NCBI RefSeq assembly: GCF_013488205.1
Contig: NZ_CP040908.1
Coordinates: 2,544,001 to 2,608,000 of the forward strand
Origin: Empedobacter falsenii
Lineage (GTDB): Bacteria > Bacteroidota > Bacteroidia > Flavobacteriales > Weeksellaceae
Length of the DNA stretch: 64,000 nucleotides
Direction of reading: 5' to 3'
In this document: positions 33,945 to 44,300 of the stretch, one piece after another
How the letters are laid out: each line of letters begins with the position of its first letter
Numbering within the stretch: position 1 is the first letter of the stretch
Program-made: the position numbers and the translations under genes
The notes under the pieces: generated by a model
Told to the model about the DNA's origin: nothing
The model's database searches: none
What the model saw: the letters and a program-made list of their open reading frames with translations, nothing else

Positions 33945-34928
33945 ATGAATTTATCATCAAGCGGACCTTTTATCGAAATTATCGAGTGGATAGAACAAGA
34001 TCCAAATCTGTTGATGCTAAAATTTCCTGATCAAGACAAGGAGATAAAAAATGGCGCGAAATTAATCGTAAGAGAAAGCCAAGCCACATTATTTCTTAAT
34101 CAAGGGGTTTTTGCAGATGATTTTTCAGCGGGAACATTTTCTTTAGCAACCGAAAATATTCCTATTTTATCAAAATTAAAAGGTTGGAAATATGGTTTTC
34201 AATCACCTTTTAAAGCAGACGTCTATTATTTTTCGACGAAAGATTTTGTCAATTTAAAATGGGGAACTCCTGCTCCTGTTTTACTTCGTGATCCACAATT
34301 TGGTCCAATTCGTATCAAAGCTTTTGGAAGTTATAATATTAAAATTTCTGATGTCAGAAAATTCTTTTCAAAATATGCAGGAACTTTTCCTATCCTGACT
34401 GTTTTCGAATTAGAGCATCAATTACGTGATTTTATCGCACCTATTTTTGCCGAAGTTTTGGCTCAAGCAAATATTTCTGCGCTTGATATTGCGGGAAATT
34501 TGACTGCGCTTAATCAAAAAATACAACCGTTAATCGCTCCACATTTCGAGCAATTCGGAATCGATGTTACTCAATTTACCATTAGTTCGGCGACTTTACC
34601 AAAAGAAGTAAACGACAATATTGATAAAATAAGTAGTATGAATATGATTGATGATATGAACAAGTTTCAACAATTCAATACTTCTTTAGCGATTGGAAAA
34701 GATGGAAATCCGATGCAACAAAGTGTGCAAGATACAGCTGCGCTTGGATTGATGATGCAAGGAATTACGCAACAAAACATTCAACAGAACACACCTCAAC
34801 AACCTACTCAAAATCAAGAAGAATCTGTTATAGATAAACTAAAAAAATTAAAAGAAATCTATGATTTAGGCTTGATTGAAGATACTGAATATCAGTCAAA
34901 AAAAGCTGAATTATTAGATAAATTATAA
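33945..34928 (+). CDS. SPFH (YdjI-like) protein with C-terminal SHOCT domain
   Basis: This second SPFH protein (327 residues) is paralogous to the one at 31650: VRESQATLFLNQGVFADDFSAGTFSL, LSKLKGWKYGFQSPFKADVYYFST, FGSYNIKISDVRKFF. Instead of a GYF_2 domain it carries a SHOCT motif at the end (about 292-327: DKLKKLKEIYDLGLIEDTEY, then KKAELLDKL), a short helical element that often marks oligomerising membrane-stress proteins. The two proteins probably assemble together. Confidence 0.88.
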   Translation: MNLSSSGPFIEIIEWIEQDPNLLMLKFPDQDKEIKNGAKLIVRESQATLFLNQGVFADDFSAGTFSLATENIPILSKLKGWKYGFQSPFKADVYYFSTKDFVNLKWGTPAPVLLRDPQFGPIRIKAFGSYNIKISDVRKFFSKYAGTFPILTVFELEHQLRDFIAPIFAEVLAQANISALDIAGNLTALNQKIQPLIAPHFEQFGIDVTQFTISSATLPKEVNDNIDKISSMNMIDDMNKFQQFNTSLAIGKDGNPMQQSVQDTAALGLMMQGITQQNIQQNTPQQPTQNQEESVIDKLKKLKEIYDLGLIEDTEYQSKKAELLDKL

Positions 34929-34947
34929 CCACTAAAAACTAAATTTT

Positions 34948-35148
34948 ATGAAAACTATTGGAACTTACATGGCTATTTTTGGATTATTAGCAATCGTTTT
35001 GAACTTTTTTAATGCTGTTCCTCGTCTTTTGGCTTGGATCTACAATTGGGGCGAAGGCGTTGCGTGGGGAATTAAAATTGCGTTCGTTATCGTTGGTGCT
35101 ATTCTCTATTTTATGGGAAGAAAACAAGAAGAAAATATCGCAAATTAA
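34948..35148 (+). CDS. Small two-helix membrane protein
   Basis: The 66-residue protein has two hydrophobic helices (about 5-25 and 40-58: GIKIAFVIVGAILYFMG) and charged ends. I recognise no family. It lies 19 bases behind the SPFH-SHOCT gene and 6 bases before the next one, so it belongs to the cluster and could be a membrane partner of the SPFH proteins. Confidence 0.75.
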   Translation: MKTIGTYMAIFGLLAIVLNFFNAVPRLLAWIYNWGEGVAWGIKIAFVIVGAILYFMGRKQEENIAN

Positions 35149-35154
35149 AATGAT

Positions 35155-35403
35155 ATGAATGACGAAAAGCCAAAATTATCATTGATTGAAAAATTGAAAC
35201 TTCAAGCAGAGAATCAAACGAATCTTGGAGGAGATTTCATGAAAAATCAATCAAAGCTAGAAACTGTAGATTGCCCAAATTGCGGTGCTGGTCGTGCAAA
35301 ACAAGATGGTGTTACCAAATGCGCCTATTGCAATTACGAATTTATTAGTGGAAAATTGGACGATGGAATACATATTAAAACCTCAGATAATTCGAAAGAA
35401 TAA
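35155..35403 (+). CDS. Small zinc-ribbon protein
   Basis: The 82-residue protein has a helical, charged N-terminus (LSLIEKLKLQAENQTNL) and a single zinc ribbon, CPNCG at about 40-44 and CAYCN at about 57-61. It resembles the zinc-ribbon modules of the larger cluster members. Its stop codon shares a base with the next start codon (TAATG). The function is unknown. Confidence 0.78.
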   Translation: MNDEKPKLSLIEKLKLQAENQTNLGGDFMKNQSKLETVDCPNCGAGRAKQDGVTKCAYCNYEFISGKLDDGIHIKTSDNSKE

Positions 35404-36422
35404 TGGAAAATAATTTTGTAGAATTAGACAACTTAATTGATCGTTTCAAAAGCTTTTTATTGAAATTAGAACAGCGTGCTTTGGAATTAGAAACTGAAAC
35501 GATAGAAGCTGGACAACAAATAAATGATTTGGATGAATTAAGATTTATTCATTTCAAAGCTGGAATTACAGGGCAATATGAAACATTAAAAGTTAAAGCT
35601 AAAGAAGTTTTCAAAGAGCAAATTGAGAAAAAATCTTTTTCATATTATTACTCAGATAAAGATGTAAGAGCAGATGATTATATGTATTCTCATGATGCTA
35701 AGATTTATGAAACTTCGCTTTTGTTAGATGATTTTGATGATAAAATTGATTCGATTTTGGGAAATATTTTTAGTCAAGTAAAAGCTGAAAGTTCTGAAGA
35801 TAAACTCAAAAAATTATTAGTAGAATACGAAACAACGAAGAACAATTTTTGTTGTGCGCAATGTGGAGCGAACCTAAAAATCGAGAAAGTCTATTTTGTT
35901 TCTGCTTATGTTACATGCGAATTTTGTCAAACGCAAAACACATTTATTCCGTCAACGAGAATGTCACTTTTACCTGATTTGGCAAGAGAAATTGCGACAG
36001 AAAAAACAGGGATTTTAGATTATCCAATTCCTGGAAATTCAGTTTTTGAAAAATTTTTGAACAATGAAAAACATGCAAGACAACAATTCTTTATCAAAAA
36101 GAATCTAATTCCAGAATTAACCGATTCTTACAAAGAAGTTTATAAAAGAGAAATTAATGATTTTGTACAAACTTTTCAGCATGAAACGGAAACAGAAGCG
36201 GCTTTTTATCAAAGTATTATCGATCAATTTGGAACAAAATTTATCAATCAAAATTCGACTATAAATGATTTAGAAAAAATAGATCAACTTGCTTTTGAAA
36301 CACTTTTAAACAAAGAATTACTCAGTATGAATTTCATGAAAGAAGCTGTAGAAAAAACTACAATTCTGACTGATTTAGAAAACCATTATCAATCATTAAA
36401 ACAACAAAATAATTATAATTAA
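35403..36422 (+). CDS. Coiled-coil protein with central zinc ribbon
   Basis: The 339-residue protein is mostly helical, with a long coiled-coil-like N-terminus (LKLEQRALELETETIEAGQQ), one zinc ribbon in the middle (CAQCG at about 153 and CEFCQ at about 176) and a helical C-terminal half. There is no signal peptide or membrane helix. I recognise no named family. Its neighbours suggest a cytosolic member of the same assembly. Confidence 0.72.
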   Translation: MENNFVELDNLIDRFKSFLLKLEQRALELETETIEAGQQINDLDELRFIHFKAGITGQYETLKVKAKEVFKEQIEKKSFSYYYSDKDVRADDYMYSHDAKIYETSLLLDDFDDKIDSILGNIFSQVKAESSEDKLKKLLVEYETTKNNFCCAQCGANLKIEKVYFVSAYVTCEFCQTQNTFIPSTRMSLLPDLAREIATEKTGILDYPIPGNSVFEKFLNNEKHARQQFFIKKNLIPELTDSYKEVYKREINDFVQTFQHETETEAAFYQSIIDQFGTKFINQNSTINDLEKIDQLAFETLLNKELLSMNFMKEAVEKTTILTDLENHYQSLKQQNNYN

Positions 36423-36435
36423 ACAACTCAAAACT

Positions 36436-37581
36436 ATGTTCGGAAAATTAAAAAGCATTTTCAATAAAGCAGAAGAAGCAATTGAAAATTTACAAGAAAA
36501 TAACACAACGCAATCGTCAAATTCAGAGAATGAATCTGCAGAAAGTACTTATCAACCAGAACCTATTTATTTTGAAGATTACATCGATTATAGTAACATC
36601 ATTCCAGAAATTGATGAACATTATGTAGACAATTACGAGAATTTTTACAATGCTTTAAATTCTAATAATCGTCAAAAAGTTGAAAATTCGATTTCGATTT
36701 GGAAAATCGATCTTGAAAAATATAAAGAGCAAGTGCGTAAAATGGGACCTTACGAAGGCGATGATTCTTTGCAACAACATGCTATTGCATATTTTGATGA
36801 TAAAATAAAAAACATCGAAAATGATTTTGAGAAATATGCAGAAGCCTTTTTAACGGATGCCCCAAATCAACAAGAGTTATATGACAGAGCTGAAAACAAT
36901 AAAATGGCTTTGTATGATCGTATTAATGATCAGTTAGAAAAGTTTGTGCAAAAATATGATGATAAAAATTCGGATATTGGAATTGAACAAATGTATCAAC
37001 AACATGACGCAAAAGTGCTTGAAGATTCAAAAGATAATCCTTTGTTAGAGCCGATTCATGGAATTTCTTTGTACGATTATGCTGCAGGAGTTGTGAAAAT
37101 TGGTTCTAATGTTCCTGAAACTGATGTTTTGAAAGCTTTGGGAGTTGATAAACCGCAATGGGACGAAGCAAGTTTGATTTGGAATCAACGTATGGAACAA
37201 GATACAGAAATGACTGTAATGACCTTATATAGCCAATATTTCACAAAAATTGATGAACATCCAACATTAGGAAATAACGGAAATCTTTCTGCTGATACAG
37301 CTTCAAATCCAAACTTAGAACGTTTGAAAACGGACGAACATTTCTTTTATGATTTAGCTGCCGAAAGAGATGCTGCAATAGAAGTTTGAAAAGATGGTGC
37401 GCAATATATTCTAGATAAATACGGAATCGGAATTGTAGATTTTCAAGCTCAAGCTGTTATTTGGACTCGTTCTGGTAATTATTCTTCGATGATTACTTAT
37501 CAAATGGAAAAGAAAGAAGAATATTTAAAACAATTTCAAAACGAAATGGGCGGAACAATCGCTGATGATATCGAGTTTTAA
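36436..37581 (+). pseudogene. DUF6620-like protein interrupted by in-frame TGA
   Basis: The reading frame from 36436 is stopped by TGA at 37387-37389 (codon 318), then continues open for 63 more sense codons to TAA at 37579-37581. The continuation reads KDGAQYILDKYGIGIVDFQ and ends MGGTIADDIEF, which looks like the normal end of this family, whose core here is EPIHGISLYDYAAGVVKIGS and LERLKTDEHFFYDLAAERDAA. The gene is therefore a full-length member of 381 codons with one nonsense codon. It may be a recent mutation, a sequencing error or a read-through site. The first 317 residues could still be made. The family name is from memory. Confidence 0.75.
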
Positions 37582-37603
37582 TATTCTACCTAAAACAAAA
37601 AAA

Positions 37604-37625
37604 CCGGATAAGAGATCTTATCCGG
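37604..37625. terminator. Bidirectional terminator between SPFH cluster and purM
   Basis: CCGGATAAG, loop AGAT and CTTATCCGG with A and T runs on both sides form a strong 9-bp stem between the convergent cluster and purM. Confidence 0.88.
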
Positions 37626-37647
37626 CTTTTTTAAACTATTTAATCTA

Positions 37648-38640
37648 CTATTTCAATATAATTTTGTCAGCACCTTCTTGAATTTCTCCAATCAACGCAC
37701 TTCCATCAATAATATTCAATACTTTTTCAGCGTCAGTTTGGTCAACGATGACAACCATTCCGACACCCATATTAAATGTTCCAAACATCTCGTTTTCTGC
37801 AATTCCTCCGCGTTTTGCTAATTCTTGCATCACTGTTGGTACATTTATTTTTGTTTTTTCTATTACAGCCGTCAAACCGTCATTTATAATACGAGGAACA
37901 TTCTCGATTAATCCACCTCCTGTAATATGAGCAATTCCAGACATTTCGATTCCAGCATCTTTGATTTTGAAAATATCATTTTGATATAATTTTGTTGGAA
38001 CTAATAATGTTTCGAACAAAGGTTTACCTTCAAATTCTTCGTTAAAATCTGGGAAAACTTTACGAACCAAAGAGAATCCATTCGAATGGAAACCACTTGA
38101 TGGTAACGCAATAATTACTTGTCCAGCTTTTATTTTAGAACCATCGATAATTTCGTCGCGCTCTACCACTCCAACACAAAATCCTGCAACATCATAATCA
38201 CCAACTTGGTACATTCCTGGCATTTCTGCTGTTTCTCCACCAATTAATGCTGTTCCAGTTTCTTTACACGCTTGTGCAATTCCACCTACAATTTCTGCTG
38301 CGATATCAGAATCTAATTTTCCACAAGCTAAATAATCTAAGAAAAATAATGGTTTTGCACCATGACACAAAATATCATTTGCACACATTGCGAAACAATC
38401 AATCCCAACTGTATCGTAAACTTTAGAATCTAAAGCCACACGTAGTTTAGTTCCTACACCATCGGTTCCTGATACCAAAACAGGATTTTTGTAACCTCCT
38501 AATTGGTAAAATGCACCAAAACTTCCAATTCCATTCAACACATTTGAATTGTGTGTTGCTGCAACTGCATCTTTAATTTTCGATACCGTTTGATAACCTT
38601 CTTCCTTATCTACTCCGGCTTGTTTATATGTATTGCTCAT
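37648..38640 (-). CDS. purM: Phosphoribosylformylglycinamidine cyclo-ligase
   Basis: This closes FGAM to AIR with ATP. The 330-residue protein has the PurM signatures GVDKEEGYQTVSKIK, SGTDGVGTKLRVA, DCFAMCANDILCHGAKPLFFLDYLA, GGETAEMPG and HITGGGLIENVPR. It is last in the purL-purC-purF-purM series, 54 bases after purF, and is followed by a strong terminator, which ends this part of the pathway operon here. Confidence 0.98.
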   Translation of the reverse strand: MSNTYKQAGVDKEEGYQTVSKIKDAVAATHNSNVLNGIGSFGAFYQLGGYKNPVLVSGTDGVGTKLRVALDSKVYDTVGIDCFAMCANDILCHGAKPLFFLDYLACGKLDSDIAAEIVGGIAQACKETGTALIGGETAEMPGMYQVGDYDVAGFCVGVVERDEIIDGSKIKAGQVIIALPSSGFHSNGFSLVRKVFPDFNEEFEGKPLFETLLVPTKLYQNDIFKIKDAGIEMSGIAHITGGGLIENVPRIINDGLTAVIEKTKINVPTVMQELAKRGGIAENEMFGTFNMGVGMVVIVDQTDAEKVLNIIDGSALIGEIQEGADKIILK

Positions 38641-38694
38641 TTTAATTATGATTTAGTTTTTTCGAAATACGAGATTCGAAATTCGTATAACTTA

Positions 38695-40200
38695 TTAATC
38701 TATATGCAAAGGTTTTACCGCTTTACATTCTTCATTAGAATAATTTACGGGATATTTTTCTGTAAAACATCCAAAACAATGTTCTTTACTTCCTAATAAA
38801 TCAATCAGATTATCAACTGTTAAGAAATCTAACGAATCGACATTCAAATAATCTTCAACCTCTTTAATTGACTTGTTTCCTGAAATTAAATCTGCTTTAG
38901 AAGGCATATCAATTCCTAAATAACAAGGCGCAATAATCGGAGGCGAAGCAGAACGGAAATGAATTTCTTTTGCTCCTGCTTCTTTTAAGATTTTGATTAA
39001 TAATTTCGAAGTTGTTCCACGTACAATCGAATCATCTAAAACAACCAAACGTTTTCCTTTGATTTTATTTTTGATGGGATTCAATTTTAAATTTACCACA
39101 CGCTCACGCATTTCTTGCGAAGGCACGATAAACGAACGAGACATATAACGATTTTTAATCAAAATTGGTTCGTAAGGAATACCCGAAGCTTCTGAATAAC
39201 CAATTGCAGACGGAATTCCAGAATCTGGAACACCAATTACAATATCGGCATCAACAGGAGATTGTTCGTATAATTTTCGACCAGATTCTACACGTAAATC
39301 GTAGATTTCATTTCCTTCTATATTCGAGTCAGGACGTGCAAAATAAATGTACTCAAAAGCACAAATATTTCGTTGCGTTGGTTGATTTAATGAATAAGAT
39401 TTCAAACCTTGTTCATTTACAACAATCAATTCTCCTGGCTCTACATCACGAATAAACTCTGCTCCGACAGCGTCTAATGCACATGTTTCTGAACAGAAAA
39501 CATACGCATCATCTAATTTACCTAAACATAAAGGACGAATACCATTTGGATCGCGAAAAGCTGCCATTTGATTATTCGCTAATAACAAAACCGAATAAGC
39601 TCCTTTTACCTTTTCTGTTCCTTTCTGAATAGCTTCTACAATATCTAAATGCGAATATTTTTGAATAGAACGTAATAAAACCTCCGTATCCGAAGTTGCT
39701 AAAAATGGTAATCCTTCTGCTTCTAATTCAGCTCTCAATTCTTCAACTTCAATCAAATTTCCGTTGTGAGCAATAGAGAAATGAGGTTTTCCGTAAATAT
39801 TGTACGTGTAAAGTGGCTGAATGTTACGACGACTTCCACCTCCAGCAGTTGTGTAGCGTGTATGTCCGATCGCAGCATTTCCTTGGTATTCTTCAATTTC
39901 GGCTTCCATTGTTTTGAAAACGTCTAATACCAAACCTGTTTTTTTCACCGTTTTGATGTTTCCATCTTTCAAGAAAGAAACACCACACGCTTCCTGTCCA
40001 CGGTGTTGAAGCGCAAATAAACCAAACTGCGCAATAGAATACGTGTTGATGTTCTTTGGCGAATAAACCCCAAAAACACCACATTCTTCGTTTACACTAT
40101 CCACAGTATCGGCTGCATATTTTTTCAATAAATTTCTTTCGTAGAAATTCGTTAAATATTCAGCTTTTAATTGGCTTTTATGTAATTTTTTATCAATCAT
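38695..40200 (-). CDS. purF: Amidophosphoribosyltransferase
   Basis: This is the committed step of purine synthesis, making phosphoribosylamine from PRPP and glutamine. The 501-residue protein has the glutaminase nucleophile Cys40 in NEECGVFGVYS, HRGQEACG, RYTTAGGGSRRNIQPL, and the PRPP loop VVLDDSIVRGTTS. It is the class II, B. subtilis type. The 39 residues before the catalytic cysteine are longer than the usual propeptide and must be cleaved to free it, or the start lies further in; no better start codon is visible. Confidence 0.97.
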   Translation of the reverse strand: MIDKKLHKSQLKAEYLTNFYERNLLKKYAADTVDSVNEECGVFGVYSPKNINTYSIAQFGLFALQHRGQEACGVSFLKDGNIKTVKKTGLVLDVFKTMEAEIEEYQGNAAIGHTRYTTAGGGSRRNIQPLYTYNIYGKPHFSIAHNGNLIEVEELRAELEAEGLPFLATSDTEVLLRSIQKYSHLDIVEAIQKGTEKVKGAYSVLLLANNQMAAFRDPNGIRPLCLGKLDDAYVFCSETCALDAVGAEFIRDVEPGELIVVNEQGLKSYSLNQPTQRNICAFEYIYFARPDSNIEGNEIYDLRVESGRKLYEQSPVDADIVIGVPDSGIPSAIGYSEASGIPYEPILIKNRYMSRSFIVPSQEMRERVVNLKLNPIKNKIKGKRLVVLDDSIVRGTTSKLLIKILKEAGAKEIHFRSASPPIIAPCYLGIDMPSKADLISGNKSIKEVEDYLNVDSLDFLTVDNLIDLLGSKEHCFGCFTEKYPVNYSNEECKAVKPLHID

Positions 40201-40219
40201 TATAGAATGAAAAAAATGT

Positions 40220-40942
40220 TTATTTTAAAACTTCTGTCAAACGATTATATACTTCGTGATAAGCTTCAGAAACATCACCTAAATCACGACGGAAACGGTC
40301 TTTATCTAATTTTTTACCTGTTTCAACATCCCATAAACGACATGTATCTGGAGAAATTTCGTCAGCTAAAATGATATTACCATCAACATCTTTACCAAAC
40401 TCAATTTTGAAATCAGCTAAAATTAAACCAGCTTTTAAGAACAATTCTTTCAACGCTTCGTTAATTACTTCTGTTTGTGTGTACATTTCATCTAACTCAT
40501 CGTACGTTGCAGCACCTAATAAAACTGCATGATGATCGTTGATTAATGGATCTCCTAATTCATCTTTTTTGTAACAGATATCAAAGATTGTAACTGGAGA
40601 TTTCGCTCCTTCTTCTAATCCTAAACGTTGAGCCATAGACCCAGCAACATAATTGCGCACAACCATTTCAATTGGAATAATTGATACTTTTTTTACCAAT
40701 TGCTCACGATCATTCAACTGCTCGATGAAGTGAGTTTTCACTCCTTTTTCAATCAAATAGTTGAAAATTAAAGTCGAAATTTTGTTGTTCATTTCTCCTT
40801 TATCCTCAACAGTTCCACGCTTTTGTGCATTAAATGCAGTCGCGTCATCTTTGTAATACACAATTACTTTGTCTGCTTCCTCTGTTGAGTAAACTTGTTT
40901 TGCTTTCCCTTCGTAAATGAAGTCTTTTTTTGTTAAGCTCAT
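40220..40942 (-). CDS. purC: SAICAR synthase
   Basis: This condenses CAIR with aspartate using ATP. The 240-residue protein has the N-terminal [38 protein letters not shown], and the signature [31 protein letters not shown]. It lies 19 bases before purF. A 420-base region with repeats separates it from purL. Confidence 0.98.
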   Translation of the reverse strand: MSLTKKDFIYEGKAKQVYSTEEADKVIVYYKDDATAFNAQKRGTVEDKGEMNNKISTLIFNYLIEKGVKTHFIEQLNDREQLVKKVSIIPIEMVVRNYVAGSMAQRLGLEEGAKSPVTIFDICYKKDELGDPLINDHHAVLLGAATYDELDEMYTQTEVINEALKELFLKAGLILADFKIEFGKDVDGNIILADEISPDTCRLWDVETGKKLDKDRFRRDLGDVSEAYHEVYNRLTEVLK

Positions 40943-41362
40943 CGTTGTTTGTTTTTTTCGAAGCTCGATTTTCGAAATTCGAAGTTAAAATTCATCTAAC
41001 TTCTAGTTTCTAGTTTCTAACTTCATTACATCGTTTTTTTTGTTTTGTTTGAAATGAAAAAGTCCACTTCGTGTTTGTTGTTTGTTTTGAAAATTAACTT
41101 GTTCAAGGTTAACTTTCGAGATTAATTTCGATTGGTTCAGGATCGAAATTGGTATTAGTTTGTTGTTTGTTTCTTTTTTAGAAATTCGAAATGCGAGATT
41201 CGAAATTCGTTATTTTATTTCCAATTGTCATTCTGAATGAAGCTTTAGCGTAATGAAGAATCTTTTTTAGATTCCTCGATAAGCTCGGAATGACAAGTTT
41301 TTATTTAATTTTTAGAAGTTAAATTTTCTCAAATCTAACATCTAATATCTCATATCTATAAA
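40943..41362. other. Repeat-rich gap between purL and purC
   Basis: These 420 bases contain no credible gene. They hold several copies of the short palindromic words CGAAATTCG and TTCGAAATTCG (about 40966-40982 and 41185-41210), ACTTCTAGTTTCTAGTTTCTAACTTC near 40999-41024 in tandem-like units, and a GTCATTC/GAATGAC palindromic element at 41225-41296. No terminator with a T run is seen, so purL transcripts may continue into purC. Confidence 0.6.
41225..41296. repeat. Imperfect palindrome with TTGTCATTC/GAATGACAA ends
   Basis: TTGTCATTC at 41225-41233 and GAATGACAA at 41288-41296 are perfect inverted ends of a 72-base element containing GAATCTTTTTTAGATTC, itself a small palindrome, and CCTCGATAAGCTCGG. 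Elements of this look are scattered in many Flavobacteriia genomes. Only one copy is in this window. Confidence 0.65.
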
Positions 41363-44300
41363 CTACCCTCTAAAATACTCCACCGCATTTTTGAAGATAT
41401 TCATATATCCATTTCCTGGAATGTTCTTGAATAATCCTTCTTCGTAACGCTCTGGATGTCCCATTCGTCCATAAACTTTTCCACAAGGCGATACAATTCC
41501 TTCTACCGCAAACGTAGATCCATTTGGATTATAAGGCATTTTCCCAGCTAATTTCCCATCCAAATCAACAAACTGAGTGGCAATTTGTCCTTTATCAATT
41601 AACTTTTCTAATTCAACCTCATTTGCTACGAAACGACCTTCTCCATGCGAAAACGGAATCCAATATTCTTGTCCTTCCATTCCTTTTAACCAAGGTGAAT
41701 GCGATTTATTCACTCTCACTTTCGCTAATTGTGTAATGTGACGACCAATTTCGTTGAACGTTAATGTTGGTGTATCTTCTTCTAAATCTTGAATACGTCC
41801 ATAAGGCAATAATCCAGATTTAATCAAGGCTTGGAAACCATTACAGATTCCTAAAACTAGTCCATCACGCTCCAATAAATTGTGAATTGCATTTTTGATT
41901 TTCTCATTACGTAAAACCGTTGCAATAAATTTACCTGATCCATCTGGCTCATCAGCAGCTGAAAAACCGCCTGGTACAAAGAAAATATTGGCTTGATTGA
42001 TTTCATTTACAAAAGCATCTACCGATTCTTCAACATCTTGTTGTGTTAAATTACGGAAAGGCAAAGTCGAAACGATTGCTCCTTCTCTACGGAACGCTTT
42101 TGCTGAATCATATTCTGAATTTGTTCCTGGAAAAATTGGAATGAAAACTTTCGGATTCTCCACTTTTTGATCTGCGAATGCAAAACAAATTTGTTCAGCT
42201 TTCAAATCTTTTTCCTCTACAACTGTTTCAGAAGTTGATTTATATGGAAACAATGAATTGAATGTTTTTTTCCATTGTTGTTTCAATTCAATTAAATTGA
42301 TTTCTTCTCCATTAAAGTTGAATGAAGTTGAATCATTTGTCTGACCTACAACGTGGTAATTTTGAGCAATTTCAGCAGGAATATTTAATTCTTCTGAATG
42401 TTCAATCACAATCGAAGCTGGATAATATTTTCCTAAATCTAAATCAGTCTTGATTTCAAATCCGATTTCATTACCAAAAGCCATATTCGCTACAGTTTCT
42501 GCAATTCCACCAAATTTAACCGTCATCATTGATTTTACATCATCATTAATTGTTCCGATAAAATCAAAAACAGCTTTTGTATTTGTTTCGTCGATTAAAT
42601 AGTCTTCAGTCAATGTTGGAATAAAAACTGAAAGTTTAGAATTCTTTTCAACTAAAGTTCCTTGTACAATTTTTTCAGCCTTAGAAGGCGCAACTGCAAA
42701 AGAAATTAACGTTGGCGGAACATCAATATCTTGGTAAGAACCCGACATCGAATCTTTTCCTCCAATTGCAGGAATTCCGAATTGTTTTTGAGCTTCAATC
42801 GTTCCTAATAAAGCTGCAAATGGTTTTCCCCAACGCGTTGCTTCATCACGTAATTTTTCAAAATATTCTTGAAAAGTTAAACGAATATCAGCGTAATTTC
42901 CACCAGCAGCAACAATTTTTGTCATCGAATCAATTACCGCAAAATAAGCTCCGTGATAATTTGACCAACGCGAAATTGTAGGATTGTAACCAAATGATGC
43001 GATAGAAACCGCATTTGTAAATCCGTCTGTTGGGAATTTTTGTACTGAAACATCTTCTGGCGTATCCATTGTTTGTCCACCAAAAGCATTCAAAATAGTA
43101 GAACGACCAACGTTGTTATCAAACATTTCTACCATACCTTTTTGCGACGCATGATTTAACTCTTGCATCATTTCAATAAACGCTTCTTTATTGAAAGCTT
43201 TATTCTCAAAAGGGTTTGTATATTCTTCGTCCGTAACTTCGATTTTAGCTTGTTTACGAACACCGTTTGTATCTAAAAATTTACGGTCTAATTCAACAAT
43301 CTTTGTTCCTTTCCAAACCAAAGTCATTGTATCATCTCCCGTTACCTCAGCAACACAAGTCGCATCAAGATTTTCTTCTTTTGCTAATGCGATAAATGTT
43401 TCCACATCTTTTGCCTCAACCGCAACAGCCATACGTTCCTGAGATTCAGAAATCGCTAATTCTGTTCCGTTTAATCCAGCATATTTCAGTGGGACTAAAT
43501 CTAAATTAACATTAATTCCGCGTGCAATTTCACCAATTGCAACAGAAACACCTCCCGCACCAAAGTCGTTACATTTTTTGATTAATGCTAAAACGTCTGG
43601 ATTACGGAATAAACGTTGAATTTTACGTTCAACAATTGCATTTCCTTTTTGAACTTCTGCTGATAAATCGTCTAATTTTAAACCATCGTGTGTTTTAGAT
43701 GACCCTGATGCTCCACCTACTCCATCACGACCTGTTGCTCCACCTAATAAAATAATTCGGTCACCTGCAACTGGTTCTTCACGACGGACATATTCTTTTT
43801 TTACAGCTCCAGCCACAAAACCAACTTCCATGCGTTTTGCTTTGTACCCTTCGTCGTAAATTTCTTTCACAAAAGTTGTCGCTAAACCAATTTGATTTCC
43901 ATATGAACTATATCCGTTTGCTGCTTCTTTCGAGATTTTACGTTGTGGTAATTTACCTGGTAACGTATCTTCAATCTTTTCTAAAGGATTTGCAGCTCCT
44001 GTAATACGCATCGCTTGGAAAACGTAAGAACGTCCACTCAAAGGGTCGCGAATTGCTCCACCAACACATGTCGAAGCTCCACCAAATGGCTCAACTTCTG
44101 TTGGGTGATTATGTGTTTCGTTTTTGAATTGTAATAACCATTCTTCCTCAACTCCATCTACATCGATTGGAACGACAATAGAACATGCATTGATTTCTTC
44201 TGAAACATCAATATTTTTCACAATTCCTGTACGAGAAAGATATTTTCCCATCACAGTTGCTAAATCCATCAAACGAATTGGTTTTGTAATTCCTAATTCT

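Noticed and set aside
37387-37389. TGA as a selenocysteine codon
   Set aside because: The protein family has no known selenocysteine, no SECIS-like hairpin is evident just after the codon, and no sel gene is in the window. A nonsense change or error is simpler.
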